A stretch of 64,000 nt of DNA from Prinia subflava (taxonomy: Eukaryota > Chordata > Aves > Passeriformes > Cisticolidae). Under the pieces are notes generated by a model, which saw only the letters and a program-made list of their open reading frames with translations, did not search any database and was not told where the DNA came from. The position numbers and the translations under genes are program-made. This document shows positions 27,301 through 40,385 of this stretch, one piece after another. The stretch spans positions 16,163,098 to 16,227,097 of the forward strand of contig NC_086251.1 of the NCBI RefSeq assembly GCF_021018805.1. The letters are read 5' to 3'. The first letter of the stretch is position 1. Each line of letters opens with the position of its first letter.

Positions 27301-28880
27301 GGAAATCCTCTTGTTTGCTGTTAGATTACTTTGTGGGATGGTTTTTGTTTGAATTAGGTTTGGGGTTTTTTTTTTGAATGCCATTTCCATTTCTGCCCAG
27401 TTACAGTAGGGGACATGTTGAATAACAGTTTTCAAGGAGAAGAAAGCGAGAGTTGTGTTGTCTCAATTTTTGAACTCTTTCTCTTGGATTTAGAGTAAAT
27501 ATTTTGTTGTGTTCTGTTTCCTGGAGAATCCACATTTGAATTGAGTGAGTAGATCATTATAGAAACACAGTCAATGAGGAAGGTAAATGTTATTCAGTAC
27601 TGAACTAAGAATGAAGCCCTAGATTGTTATTATATAATCATATAGCAAGGTATGACAAAAACTTTTGAAATATTCTCTATTAATTAAAAAATTCTTCTCA
27701 CAGACTTGTCATTACTTTAAAAACATTCCTATAAAAGCTACAAAACAACTAAGTACTTAGACCTCAGACAAAAAGAACAGTTTGAAAACACAACAATAAC
27801 ATATTAGACAAATAGACCTCAACCTTAAGATCCAAAACAAAAGCAAGGGGAAAGACACAAGGGTTTGCTTTGCTTTCTAAATCCTGGGAAGACTACAGCT
27901 TAGCCAATGCAGTAGGGAGATGGGGAAATATATGTTGATTTTCATTCATTCATCAAATTTCAATTAAGAACAGTTTTCTGTGTAGACATTTTCCATTGGA
28001 CACCTTGATAATCTCATTTACCATTATTTTAATTAATCGAAATATATTAATGTACAACTTGTGTGCTTTTATGCAAATTAACTGCAGGTTTTAAATTTAA
28101 GCACAACCCTTGCTACAGGCTCCTGAATACATCCATGCATCCCAAGTGTAAATCCAGCAGGTTTTCCCTGTTGCCAGGCATTGCTAGTCAAACAGCTTGG
28201 CACACCAGCAGACACTCCAGATACAGAGAGGTGTTTAAAACTGCAGTACGTCCCAAAGTACTGACCATCAACTTTTCATAAGTCAGAGGTCACATTAATT
28301 AATTAATCACTTCCTTAGTAATCACTGTCAAAAAGACACACTTTCCACAGGTGTTTATGCAGCCCGCTTTTCTGTCGGTCACTCTCAAGACAAATGGAGC
28401 AGACAGAAAACAGCAGACAGCATTCTATTCAGAAAGTTTGAAATGTCCTTTAATTCGCTCCCTTCTTTGCTGTGGGGTTATTTTTAACAGTGGGTGCAGT
28501 GTGCTGAGGAATCTGGGCAGCAGAGAGAAGCAGCCCTGCAGAAGATAGCGAGTGGCACGCACCGACAGCTGGGCGGGGAGGCCCTGCAGTCCTGCTGACA
28601 TCCCTGATTAGCATTATCTGCTTGAGTGCTATCTGAGTGCTGCTCATGGCTACATTTATATTATGGGTTTGCATTGTCTCACAGGATTTTAAAGCATGTT
28701 GGTGCTCTCTGGGAAAGAATGTTACTGTCCAACAAGGCTCAGGTTTGAAGTCCTAAGGCAAAGAAAGGAAAAATAAAAATTCTGCGAATATATTTAGGCT
28801 TATGCCTCACAAACAGTTTTTCTGTTTTGTTTTCAAACACTTTGGGGACTCTGAGCCATTGATCTCTATTCTCCAGATGC

Positions 28881-29550
28881 AGCTATCCAGACAATTCCTT
28901 ATTCACCTCACAGTCTACCCACTGAATCAGTCTCCAATTGGGAGAAGGATGTTGGGGGGGACCGTGCCAAAGGCTTTACAGAAATCCAGAGAAATGGCAT
29001 TCCTTCATGTCCAATGACATCCCTGTATCCCCTGCCTGGTCTGCTGACCAGGCACTCCCTCACAGAGGCCCATGAGGCAGGATCAGCCCTGGGTGAAGCC
29101 GTGCTGGCTGCCTCAAATCACCTCCCTCTTCTCCATGTGCCTTAGCAGAGCTTTTATGAGGACTGTTCCAGATCTTCCCAAGCACAAAGGTGAGGAGAAC
29201 AGGCCCTCCCAGGGTCCTTCTTTCTACTCTTTTTAAAGATGGGTGCAATATTTCCCTTTCCCCAGCCACAAGACATTCACCTGGCAGCCAGGACTATTTG
29301 AGTGTCACAGAAAGTGGCTTAGCAACTGTGTCAGACAATTCTCTCAGGACTACTGGGATGCATCTCATAGGGTCCCATGGGTTTCTGTACATTCAGGCTC
29401 CTCAGGTGGTCATGAACCTGATCTTTATTACAGTGACTTTGCTCCCCCAGTCCCCATCCTGCTGTCTATCCACTCAAGAGCTGAGAGAACTGAGGCTGGA
29501 TTAAAGATTGAGGCAAAAATTTTGGTAGACTCTTCATTTTTCTTGTTAAG
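28881..29550 (-). mobile_element. CR1 LINE fragment, reverse-transcriptase region, antisense
   Basis: Read on the minus strand, this block follows the CR1 ORF2 order. It includes a relic of the MGPD-x-MHP motif (MGPYEMHPSSP, near 29370), then sequence complementary to the typical aaatcacctccct and tccatgtgccttagcag, the agaaggatgttgg area near 28940, and finally a WVDCEVNKELSG-like relic (canonical WTVRWIENWLNG) near 28885-28925. Frameshifts, stops and an internally rearranged stretch near 29000-29060 show that it is inactive. Both ends of the element are missing. The assignment rests on remembered CR1 sequence; orientation and class are secure, the subfamily is not. Confidence 0.85.
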
Positions 29551-32374
29551 GAAAATTAATTTATACAAAAGACTAGTACCAGCCAACTGGAATTTTGGTT
29601 TCTGTCAGTAAAGATCAAAATTTTTTCTACAATGTTAGAAAACTAACATTTCTTCTATTTGCTCTCTGGGTGACCAAAATCTTCCATGTGTGAGTCTGAA
29701 CAATTCAGGCCCTAAATGTTTACTTGTTTAGGAACAGGACTTCAGGGCAGAGCCCTTGAAGGGCTCACAGGCATTAAGAAAAAAAAAGAAAGAAAGTGCT
29801 AGAATTGTAAGTGAACTGCTTTGGTGCATCACACCTTGTAAATGTCCCTCTCAACGTTTTCTTCCTGTTGCCAACCTATTTGCAATCTTCAACAAAGTGG
29901 CAGTAGGAAAAATAAAAATCTAGAGCTTGTGAAAGCCTTACAAAACTAAGAGGCGATACCTTTAGGAGATGTTGCTCCACACACACTTGTAGACCTGTGC
30001 ATGGGTAAGCTCTCCAGTCTGTTTCAGCAGCTGCCCGTGGTGTCCTGTCCTCCTGAGTTCTTTATTGTAGTTAATTTTTCAGCAATTTTGGTAACTGAAA
30101 AGGATTCTTTTAGGTATTACTCCAAAAGAGAAAACTAAAGAGGCTGACAACATCCTGCAACATTCATTTTCATCATTATGGCAGATGTTGTGTATTTCAA
30201 TCTCAGGAGCATGTGAGACTCGGCAGGAATTTTCTTGCTCACACAATGCCACACAGGATTCAGAGTTCACGTTCTTACACAGGCCAGCACGTCTGAGGGC
30301 AGAGTGACTAACAGCATTCTCCAAATGAAGAGATTGTTACATCATTTTCTTGCATCAAAACCAAACTCTCCTCCTCACATCAGTCACAAACCTTCTCTTT
30401 GCTAGGCTGAAATCAGTACCAAATAACACCGCTGAGTAAGCTCCAAATAAATTAGCTGAAATCCTGAAATACCCCCCAGATTTTTGCCCCATGGTTGCTT
30501 ATGGAGAGGACTACTCTTAATGAAAGGATGTCCTGGTATTTCAGGAAGGGTTTCACTCTTAGCAGCTGAGAAAGAAATCACTAGCTATCGCCAAATCTCT
30601 TCCTGGTCCAGGAACACTTCCTGCCGGTGACCACGTTAATCTGTAACATTTAATATCCTACTTCACGTGTAAGGAATGGCATGGGACAGATAATCATTCC
30701 TCTTCAGCAGGACCCACTTGGCAACCCACTTTTGGTGTCAAGCATCATCAGTCTGACAGTTAAGCCTGATGTTAAATATCTTTTAATTGCAGGTAGTTCA
30801 CGGGCAAACTTCAGTGGGAGGTTATACATGGGCAATGCAAAGAATTTAATGCTAACTCTGTGGGAGAATCAAAGGTTTTTCAAACAATCATCCATCAAAA
30901 AGCTTTCTAATGCCTAAAAAAACCCAACCACACAATCAAGAGTAATAGAAAAATTACTAGCAATGTCTCCTCCCCTCCCACTACACCTTTTCTTAAAAGA
31001 GTAACCTCTCAAGGCAAACAAATTTGGAACTGTAAAACCCAGTGGATAGACCGCAGGAGACCTGTGCAACAATCAGCTCTGCCAAACTGGAATTTCAGGT
31101 TGCTTTCACCTCACAAAATAAGGGTTTTCACTTCGCTAGGACCATCCTAACAGGTAAAGCTAAACAACGCAATGTAACTTAAAGTCTTGCAAAAATTCTT
31201 TTAACCTGTTTCATAATTGTGATTTAATGCCAAATTCCAGATACATGCCTGACCTTTTTCTAATTGGGTTAATTGCAATTCTTATCTCAGTGTCCTCATC
31301 TCCAGTGTCTCAAAAGCACAATTACCCCACAACATTTTGTGTTGTACAGTGCGAATGCTAAAGCTGAAGCTGAGCCCCAAAATTTCGTGTGTGAAGAACA
31401 CCACGGCTCCATCCTTCTGTGGAAGTGAAAAAGGGAACATTACAGCACCCTCATCATCACCCTGATTGATGGCCAATTACAAACCCAGTGACCCAGGCCG
31501 TAGCATAACTACTTTTTAGAGACCATTTGTGTGCATAGCAAGGCATAACATTTGTTAATTGGGCAATTAAACTGCTGTTAAAAGGTGACACCACTTGAGG
31601 GCTCTGCTAAAGTACCACTCAGTGGGAAAATGAAGTTACTGATTTTAGACTGTCTGCACCACATCCAAATCACATTCTCCTCAGAAACTCTGGAAAATGA
31701 ATGACTGCATTTGCTTTGTACTGCTCAAAAGAACGATCCATAACCTTACTGGTAAATTAGAGGTAAATTAGAGGCCTCTTCAAAGCAGATGTGCTCACCT
31801 CATTAAGTCAGTGAAGAGGAAACAACCCACCAAAGTCATATCCTACCAGCAGAAAAGTTGCTTTTTCTTGACAAAATTTAAAAGATAATCAGTTAATTCA
31901 TGTTTGCTGTTATTCCAGACCTCACTATAAGCAAACGCTTCCGTCCGCAAAGCTTTTTGGTTTTTCTTTAAAGGCACCTAATACTTCAAATGTTTTTGTG
32001 TCGTCTCTTTTTATATATTCTGTTCCTGGAGGTCCCTCTAGTGGCTACAGTGTCAAGTTTATCTGGTCTGGCTTAAAAGGCTTCAGATGTTTTGCCACAT
32101 TTTCTTGGGTAGATATTTCTCATAATAGACATAAAGATTTTAGTAACATCTATAATTGCTCCTACTAAATAAATGTCAAATTAAATAAAAATATTTTTCA
32201 CATTACAAAAAAAATGGAGACTAATTGAACTAACTTGATACATTATCCATATCTGAATAATAGGAAGCTGGCAAAGAGAGGATCAAATTCCTGTAAATAC
32301 ATTGAATTTGAGAAAGTATTTTCAGTCCCCCATCAAAGAGGAAAGTCCCAGTCTCTAACCTCGGACTTGAATGA

Positions 32375-32530
32375 CCAGAGTTCAGCACCCAGGCCTCCCA
32401 CAGACTTCCTGTGTGACCTGTGGTGTGTCACTGTGCCGTATTTGTGCCTCGGGTTGTCAGTTTGTGGATGGGATAATAGCACTGTCCTCCTTTGTAGTGG
32501 TGTGATGATGAATGTGGTTGCAGGTTAAGC
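32375..32530 (+). mobile_element. MIR-like SINE relic
   Basis: The order cttcctgtgtgacctgtgg, then gtcactgtgcc, then tttgtgcctc, then gtcagtttgtggatgggat, then aatagcactgtcctcc follows the MIR core (gctgtgtgaccttgggcaag, cctcagtttcctcatctg, aaaatggggataatag). It is diverged, as expected for a MIR copy in an amniote. The assignment is from memory and needs alignment. Confidence 0.55.
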
Positions 32531-35500
32531 ACTCGGATTTGCTGGGGAAGAAGAGAAGCAGGAATAGCCACTGTAAAGGTAGGGATGCTTTGGAACACTG
32601 CACAACATTCTGGTGTGCAGATAGAGCTACATGGGAATTCTTAATCGAGACATTGCATTTGGAATGGAAACACAAACTTGAATGAACGCTTTAACTGTTG
32701 CTAGATGTCATACAGAGATCCTTTCTTGCTTTTGCTCTGGGTGAAACTTCACCACATGGACAGGCTTGGAAAGGGACATTACCTGGCTTATCAGTTACAC
32801 AGCAAAACACTTCAGTGTCACTGTTATCCCTGATTTTTTAAGTTAGAGGCCAGCCATTGCACATACCCCCCCTCCAAACAGCCCATCACCACATAAGTGG
32901 CTGGTTTTAATAATCAGAGGGGGAGAAATGGGAATCTACTGAGGATGCAAACCCTCAAATTTTACGGTAGAAGACACAGTTTAATGCAATGAACATTCCA
33001 ATGAAAGTCCCACCCTATAAGATAAAGGAATGTTAGTAATAATTCATTGCACATACACTGGCAGGGTGAGCACGGCAATGGAAAGAGGTGAATAAACAGT
33101 GTTGTGAATTTGCAGGTGTATTTTGCAGCTTACAAAATTTTTACTCTCAAGCACCTGTAAGACAGTAATCAATTATGAATCATCATACTCAAGAATTATT
33201 TCCCTCTTAGCAGATTGGCATTAAGTCTGGAAGGCTAGCAGGAAGGGAGATAGATGTACAGGTGTGATGGTGGGCCAGGGTGGGCAGCAAGCCTCACTAG
33301 GATTCTCCAGAAAAGTTAATGGAACTGTCTAGGGAATGGGTTAATAATAAACACACCTGTTTTGAGCAGAAGGGAGAACATGCAAATAAAAGCTAAACTG
33401 ACAGAATCCTGATGTTTAAATAATACTTAGAAAGATAAAATCATGTAGGATTTCAACAGAGACACTTGCAGAGTAATAGACCAGGAGGGACTGAGATGGT
33501 CTTAATCAGGATCTGGTAAAGTTTAGCCTCAGACCCAGTATTGCTCATTAATTGTAGATTAAACAAAGCAAACCACACACATCTGAATTGGAGGGAAACT
33601 TCTGCTTGGGCTGTGACTTTCACAGTGCCAGCACCTACTGCTTTCTGACAAACCTTTGCTCAAGCCTGGACAAAAATAGCCACTAACCTCAACACTTTCA
33701 AAGAACATTTCTTGGTTAAAGTCCTGCTTCATTTCAGGGTTTTAGACTTCAAGCAACTGTCACTGCTGTAACAAAGATCAAAGAATTTTTATGACTGTGA
33801 TGTTATGGAATTGAACACAATTACATTCCTAGAAATATAAGCATTAACAGAAACATGGATAGTTAAAAAATACTGACATATAGGTGTATGAAGGATTTTT
33901 TTAAGCAATTCAGACTTATTACATGGCTCATTCTGAGAGAACCAAAATCCGCTGCTCTCTTGAATAGGTAGAATTTGGATATCTGACTGGTTTATGTCAT
34001 TTTATAATCTAATCAAAGGGATGCATCAGAAATACATTTTCTAAATGTTTTAGAAATGAAAGCACAAAGGAATGCACACTCACAGAAGAAAGGTGAATTT
34101 AAAGCCTATGAAAATAGCAAAATCTGTTTTAAGGAAAGAATATTTATGGGATATATCAGCTCATGTAAAAAAACCCAAAGCCCCAGTACAAACATATAGG
34201 ACTCATACTGCTCATTTTAATAGTAAAGGACAAAAGTATTTGAAGAAACACATTACTGTAATCATGAAAGAGTTGGGCATATCTTTGATTTCTTCAAAGT
34301 AGCTTTTATTCACAGCAGTCAACTGAGCTGCAATAATTTATACCAAATGTTGTCTGTTACATCTCAAGAAAGGCCCACAAGCAAGTTACCTAAGGAAGCA
34401 TTGTGATGCAGTTTTGTACTCTAAATTCGGAACTTAATCCTTAAACAAATTCACTTTTAAGGCTGAGATGCTGTGCACCAAAATTTGAAGTTATCAGTGA
34501 GGACAAGCGGACAGTGGCTTTGGAAACCTAAATCATTAAGAGAGCACCTTGACTACAAACCTGTGCTTTGGGAAATTTGTTAAAGATTTCTGTAGCTCAG
34601 GAAAGCACATGACTCTTCTCAAAGGGGATGAAGGATTAGTTACTGATGCATTTACTCAACATCCAAGTTGCTGCAAAAATCTGGGAAGGTAATTCAGAAA
34701 ATACATTCACAGTTAAGTCCACTCCTGCTTGTTTGCTCCTAATACCTCTGTGCTCCTCTACTGCTGGAGAGAACAGCTGGTTATTTGCATCTCCATCCAT
34801 TTCACAGAGCTTATTTCCATCCCCAAGAGCTGTTGATCCCATTCTACACCAGCAATGTTTACTTTCATTGTCATAGGGACCAGTGTGACAAGTAAAGGGC
34901 AACATCTTCACCTTCCCAAGCAGGAAAAGGGAACAGCAGCAAATAAAAGCCACCTCGGTGCCCCTCCAGCCCTGCAGATGGATGGCCACGCTTGCTGCAG
35001 AGGACAGCCAGCAGGTAGGATCACAGGATATTCTATGGATGTTAAGAGATGCTTGTGATTCACCCAAGAAGGGGTCATTGCTTAGTCCGCATTTTCTTTC
35101 TTCTTTATCATTTTTCAGCAATCATCAGCAGGATGCAGAAATCATTGTCACTCTCTCTTCCCCCTGAACAATGAAGTATATATAAAACTTTAAGAATTCC
35201 TGTCAGTAATTTCACAAGTTAGTTGTTGCTATCCTTTGTCCACATTCACGTTCAGCAGTGTTTTTTTTCTTTTCAGAAAGTTGGTTTCCTTAGATAAATT
35301 GTAGGACTTACTGCATTTGCCCTGCTCTTCAATCAGACATCAGCAGCATTCCACTAGTGCACTCTCCACTGTTTAGACAACTTTTTAGCTTGCACAAGGA
35401 ATAATCTTCATAGACTCAGGTATTTAGCTGATCCTTGCATGCTATTTGGGCCTGCAGTTTAGTGTCTGTTCTAATATTTGTTTTTCTAAATTTTTCTAGC

Positions 35501-38500
35501 AGCTTTTATTTTTCAAGATTGCATTCAGAACAGCAGATTATCCAACTGCTGGATGAGAGAATTAAGGTAGAAAAAGCCTCCTTTATTTGATGGTTTCTGA
35601 TAAAAGGCAGTCTGTAAAGATTCTATATTCAGAGAGGGATCACAGGGAACACAGCCAGAAATGCTAATAAACCAGAGTTTGGCTAAATTAATTCTTCATT
35701 AACTCTTCACCTTCATCCGGGGAAGCCTCTTCTCCCAGTGAATTTTGAAAAATAAAGTCAATAAATGATAAAGGTGACAATCATCCTGCAACTTTGCTTT
35801 TTGTTTTTGGTTCTAAGGGGCAGCTGAAAGGGAACTGCTGGAATTCTCCTCAGTAGAATTAGGTATATGCATTCTCAGAGTACTAAGTCTATTGTCTAAA
35901 AGCCTAAAAATAGGTTTTTTGAGATCTTCATAAAAGTAAACAATATCTGGCAATTAGTACCATCCCAGATGAGTATGTAACCTATTTCAGTTTTATATTT
36001 ACTATTATGCAGCTACATCTGTTTTAGTTTCATCAATATTAGAATAATAGTCAGTGTGGAATAGGAAGCAGGATATTGACAGCCATAGTAGAAATGACAC
36101 ATTTCTATAGCTACATTTTCACCTTGTATTAATTGGCATTAACTTTGCATAATTCCACAGAGTTGTAGTTTTTAGTTGTTTTATGAGAGGTGTGGCAAGT
36201 GAGAAAGTGACTTGTTAATTTTTTCTTGTCTTGCATTCTGTCCTTAGCTAGAAGCTACATGTTCATCCTTGTGGATTTTGCTCCTTTTTTTCTTTTTAAC
36301 AGACAGCCAAAGAGCAAATTCACTGTGATTCGCTGCAGCGCTGGGTTAAACATCAGTACTATCCTGAAGAAAAAAGAAAGAGCAGGCTTCCTTGTACTGG
36401 GCAACAGGCATACACTTAAAATCTAAGGTTGGCAGGCTTGCAATATGGAGGAACCCCAAATTTCTGGGGGAAAAAAAGACCAAAAAAATACATCATAGGG
36501 CATTCAGTGGGTCTGATTTCTAAAGGTGTAGCACAGCCCAGTGAACTCAGGTGCTTAGGCTCAAGGTTTCCTGCAAGTCCAGACACATCCAAATGCAACT
36601 TCAGTTCTGCAGTTAACAGAAAAGACAGAGAGAGATTTGTGTCTAATAAAGGAAAAACCTAGAACTGTTGATGAACCATTTTGCCAATACCATTTTTGCA
36701 CAATGCACTGAGTTCAGAACTGTGTCTGCAGTTTTGTTACATTTAAGAGAAAAAGCAAAGTAAGTTATTTTCCTAAGGTTTTGAATTTTCAAAGTATATT
36801 TTGTATATGGCTTATGCAAAAGAGGTTCTTGGTTTTGAATATACTTCCTCTTCGAGCTCACAGAATTTGCCTGAAGCGCTGAGCAAGCTATTGTAAACAT
36901 GAGACCTTCAAAGTAGCCACACAAGGAAACACAGAAAAGGCTTTTTTTCCACTGTAAAAACTGCTCTTTTCCATAAAGGAATGCATGTCTATAGGCATGA
37001 AATTGAAAAAAAAATTGGACAGATGACAAATGGGAAAAGAAGTAAAGCTTATTTTTAGCATAGCTTGTAAACATTGGCTTGAGCTTAATGCTAGGAGTTA
37101 ATTTTGTGAAGTCAGCTGTTGGCACAAAGAGAAACATTTGTGAACTTTTGCAGATTCTACAAGTATGATGTATTAAGATCCTAACAAGCTGATCTGGGAA
37201 TAACTCTAAATTATTTCAAGTCTTTCCATTTCCCAAGTGGCAGTCCCTTTTATTTTCTAACATTTTGGCTTTTGGTTGTATTTTTGTGTCTTTTGCTTTT
37301 AACAGTACTTATTTGCCCCTGTCCACGCACAATCTAGTTTCAACTAAAGTTTTCAGTTACGTTTTTGTCAGCCTTGTCTGTACACTGCCCTTCCTAAAGC
37401 ACTTGTTTTGAATTGGAACTACCCCAAATTTCTTGTATTTTCTTTCAGTATGGACTATGGCTGTGGTTTCTCAACACACGATTTCCAGAGAGTTGTGTAG
37501 CATCCTGCACACCACCTCAGTGAACTGATTTTGCTGAAAAATGACCTGGCAAAAACGAGCTCTTTTTATGTGAGCTCAGCCTGATTCACTGTGAGGTCAC
37601 ACAAGGAGCTGTGCTGGCACAGCCTCAGAGTAACGTGCCACGCTGTGGGAGCAGAGCAGAGCAGGGAAGGTCCAGGAGGATTTGAAGCAGGTGTCAACCT
37701 TCCCCCATACCCCATACACAACATGCTATGCAAGCCCTGCCAATTCCTTTATTTTCATCCAACAGCCTTGCTGTGTGTTGTCTCTCATCAGATCCATCTG
37801 CTCCTTGCATCGTTTACTTCCCCCAACTCTACGTTTCCCTTTTATCACCTCTCCACCTTCTCAGGTTTTCTCCCCAGAATAAATCCACTCCTGCGAAACT
37901 CTGGCTGACATCCATATGCAAATTTCTGCAGATTCACTAAAAGTACATTATTCGAATAGCCTCTGGTCCTCTTTACTTTGTTAAGCAAATGAAGACAGGA
38001 ACAAAAAACCCCAAGTACCTATATTTGCATTAGCGTTTTGCACTGTTCATTTGTTAAAGACTCGATGCTAACCCAAAACCAAAGCACTACCCATTCTCCT
38101 AGAAAACAGTGGGAAGTCTCCTTTGAACAGTGGGTTTGCTTCGAATCCTCGAGTCCTGGCAATTGCAGGAAGGATCCAGCTCCAGACCTATAACCTCGAA
38201 ATGTTCAAACAAAGCCTACAGAAGCTCAGTAACAAGACTCTCTTCCCACACATCATTTATAGCTTGTTTTTGTTGATGAGAATTTTGAAATAATTTTTCC
38301 CTTCTTCATTCAGTTGTTCTGATTTTTGACTATGCCAGACACAGTAAAGAGGAATTGCTTGATAGAATGTTCTTTAGCAATTGCTGTTCTAGAAGGGAAA
38401 CTGTCAACCCTGATGCTTTTAAAAGCTTCTAGTGGGGCCAATTCCCATAAATATACCTGGAAACCTAACCCCCTTCTATTTTACTAGGACACTTCTATGC

Positions 38501-39789
38501 TTCACTTCTCCCCACGATTTTCATTCAAGTTCCTGATTTCCAGTCTGGCCCTGTGTCTGCAAAACCTCTGGTTACTCTACACACTCCCAAGGTTATCAAC
38601 CTGAACTAGCCTCTGTCTCTGTCCTAGCCAAACTCTGGAGACCTTCCCACAGGTTATTTTTGCATCCCTCCAGGTCTCATCTCTGGCAGTTAATGGCTTT
38701 CCTTAGCCCTCCTGTCTGCACGTGAGAGAAGTGTAGCACAGCATAATTCAAGCTGGACTTGTCTTGACGGTAGTTTTTCTGTCGTTCCCTTTTTCCATTT
38801 ATGCCATTCTCAGAGACTGATTTGCTACAGGCATGACAAAGCCATGTGCAGGACAGCTGGCCATGATTTCTGCTGGTGTGTTTCACCACCCCTAGGTCTT
38901 TATGCTTTATTCAGCAATTCCTTGGCAATCATGGCAGATGATTCTGCTTTGTCATTAGGCTGTGATGCAGAAATGTTTTGTGCATTCTTACCAGAATTTG
39001 AATGTGCTAATTTATGACAAACATTTTCGAAAGCTGCAACATAAATATAAGTAAGACAATATTTGTAATTGCACACAGATGCACATATGTTTTTCACACA
39101 GATATAAATGCATTTATTTTCCATAGCAAATACGTTTTTTTGTTTCACATTATATTTTTATATTCCCACAACAATTAGATATTTTTCCCTTCCTGGATTC
39201 TAGTTAATGCCTTCCTATACCTCCCTTTCTGCACTGCATTTAATCCTGATTTAAGTACTGGTTTTGTTTCTTCACCCTTAAATGTGCACACCAGTTAAAG
39301 TCCATCCAATTCACTTTTCAAGCACATGCTGAAACTGAATATGAAATTTGCAGTCCTTACTCTGTCCTTCATTTCACTCGTATTCTTTATTCTGATCCTC
39401 TGCATCAGCTTTGTTCTTCATATTTAGCAGGTTTGAATTCAAATCAGCAATGAAAATGCTGCTACTGTTGGAAGCAAATAATTCCATTACACTGTTGCTG
39501 GCACTGGCCCAGTAAACTCACTGATGCAGTTTTCCTGGAGTGAGTACTTGCACTAAAGTCAGCAGGAGCGTTCCCACTGGAAAAGTTACATAAGGGTATG
39601 TGTATCTCAAAGATCAGAGCTGCAGTTGCATACCCAGCTCTTAGGGTTTAAGGTCAAGTCCTTTGGGTCACACCATCGAGATGCCATTGCAATCAAGAGC
39701 TGCTGTCTGGTTGCTTTCCTTGTTCCCCACCCAGCAGACAACAGGTTTCATCTTTCCAGGGAAGTCTTTCTCAGAGTGTGGTCACCACT

Positions 39790-40385
39790 GTACCCCTGCA
39801 CAGCCCTGACACCATTCTTGCCTTGAGCCTGTTCCTTGCTGTCCTAACCACAAATACAAACAAATCTTTCCTATCATCCTTTTGCACTGGTAGACTATTA
39901 AATTATCTTTTTTCCTCTCTGCCTTTTTCCCTGCTTTTGGTAGCACAATTCTAATTTGTCCAAGCTTTCCTTCTCTTTCAGCACAAGGTCTCTGTTGTTT
40001 TTGTTGCTGCAGCTCGAACCTTGTCCAGCTGGTCTGTAATTCCCCTGAAGCCTGGCACCCAAATCCAAACATGATACTGCAGCTAAAGCTGTTCTGATGA
40101 ACAGCTGAGTGACTTCACAACAGGCTGTTTATGCTGTCCTAGGTGTCATTTCTCTTTTGTAAGAACAGCAAAGCATTACTCACGTCTGCTCTGAGTTTTC
40201 CCCCTTACCATTCACTTCAATTAGTGTGAGCCCTCTTTTTTTCTGACCAATATTTGAGGCTTCTTTTTTGCTAGGATTGCTAGCTCACCCTGCACCAGTA
40301 AGGACATGGGAATGGTGTAGTTCTCTTTTGCTCCACATGAAAGCACACTTGAAAGTTTATAAATCAATAGGTTTGCCTCATCTGC
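39790..40385 (-). mobile_element. Ancient CR1-like LINE block, antisense, highly diverged
   Basis: The sequence follows the reverse-complement order of old amniote CR1 elements. There is a stretch like 'aacttgtccagctg...ctggcacccaaatccaaacatgatact', then one like 'aacaggctgtttatgctgtcctag', then 'gcattactcacgtctgctctgag', and finally 'gctccacatgaaagcacactt'. Each of these has a counterpart in the same order in the consensus as I remember it. Divergence is high, so the class is probable and the boundaries approximate. Confidence 0.45.

Noticed and set aside
29190..29611. 104- and 122-codon plus-strand frames
   Set aside because: They overlap the antisense CR1 fragment and are by-products of it.
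34636..35121. 161-codon minus-strand frame in the spacer
   Set aside because: Composition is irregular, overlapping plus-strand frames are similarly open, and there is no recognisable motif.
36643..37137. 164-codon minus-strand frame
   Set aside because: Low-complexity Phe/Lys-rich translation of AT-rich DNA with no motif; probably chance.
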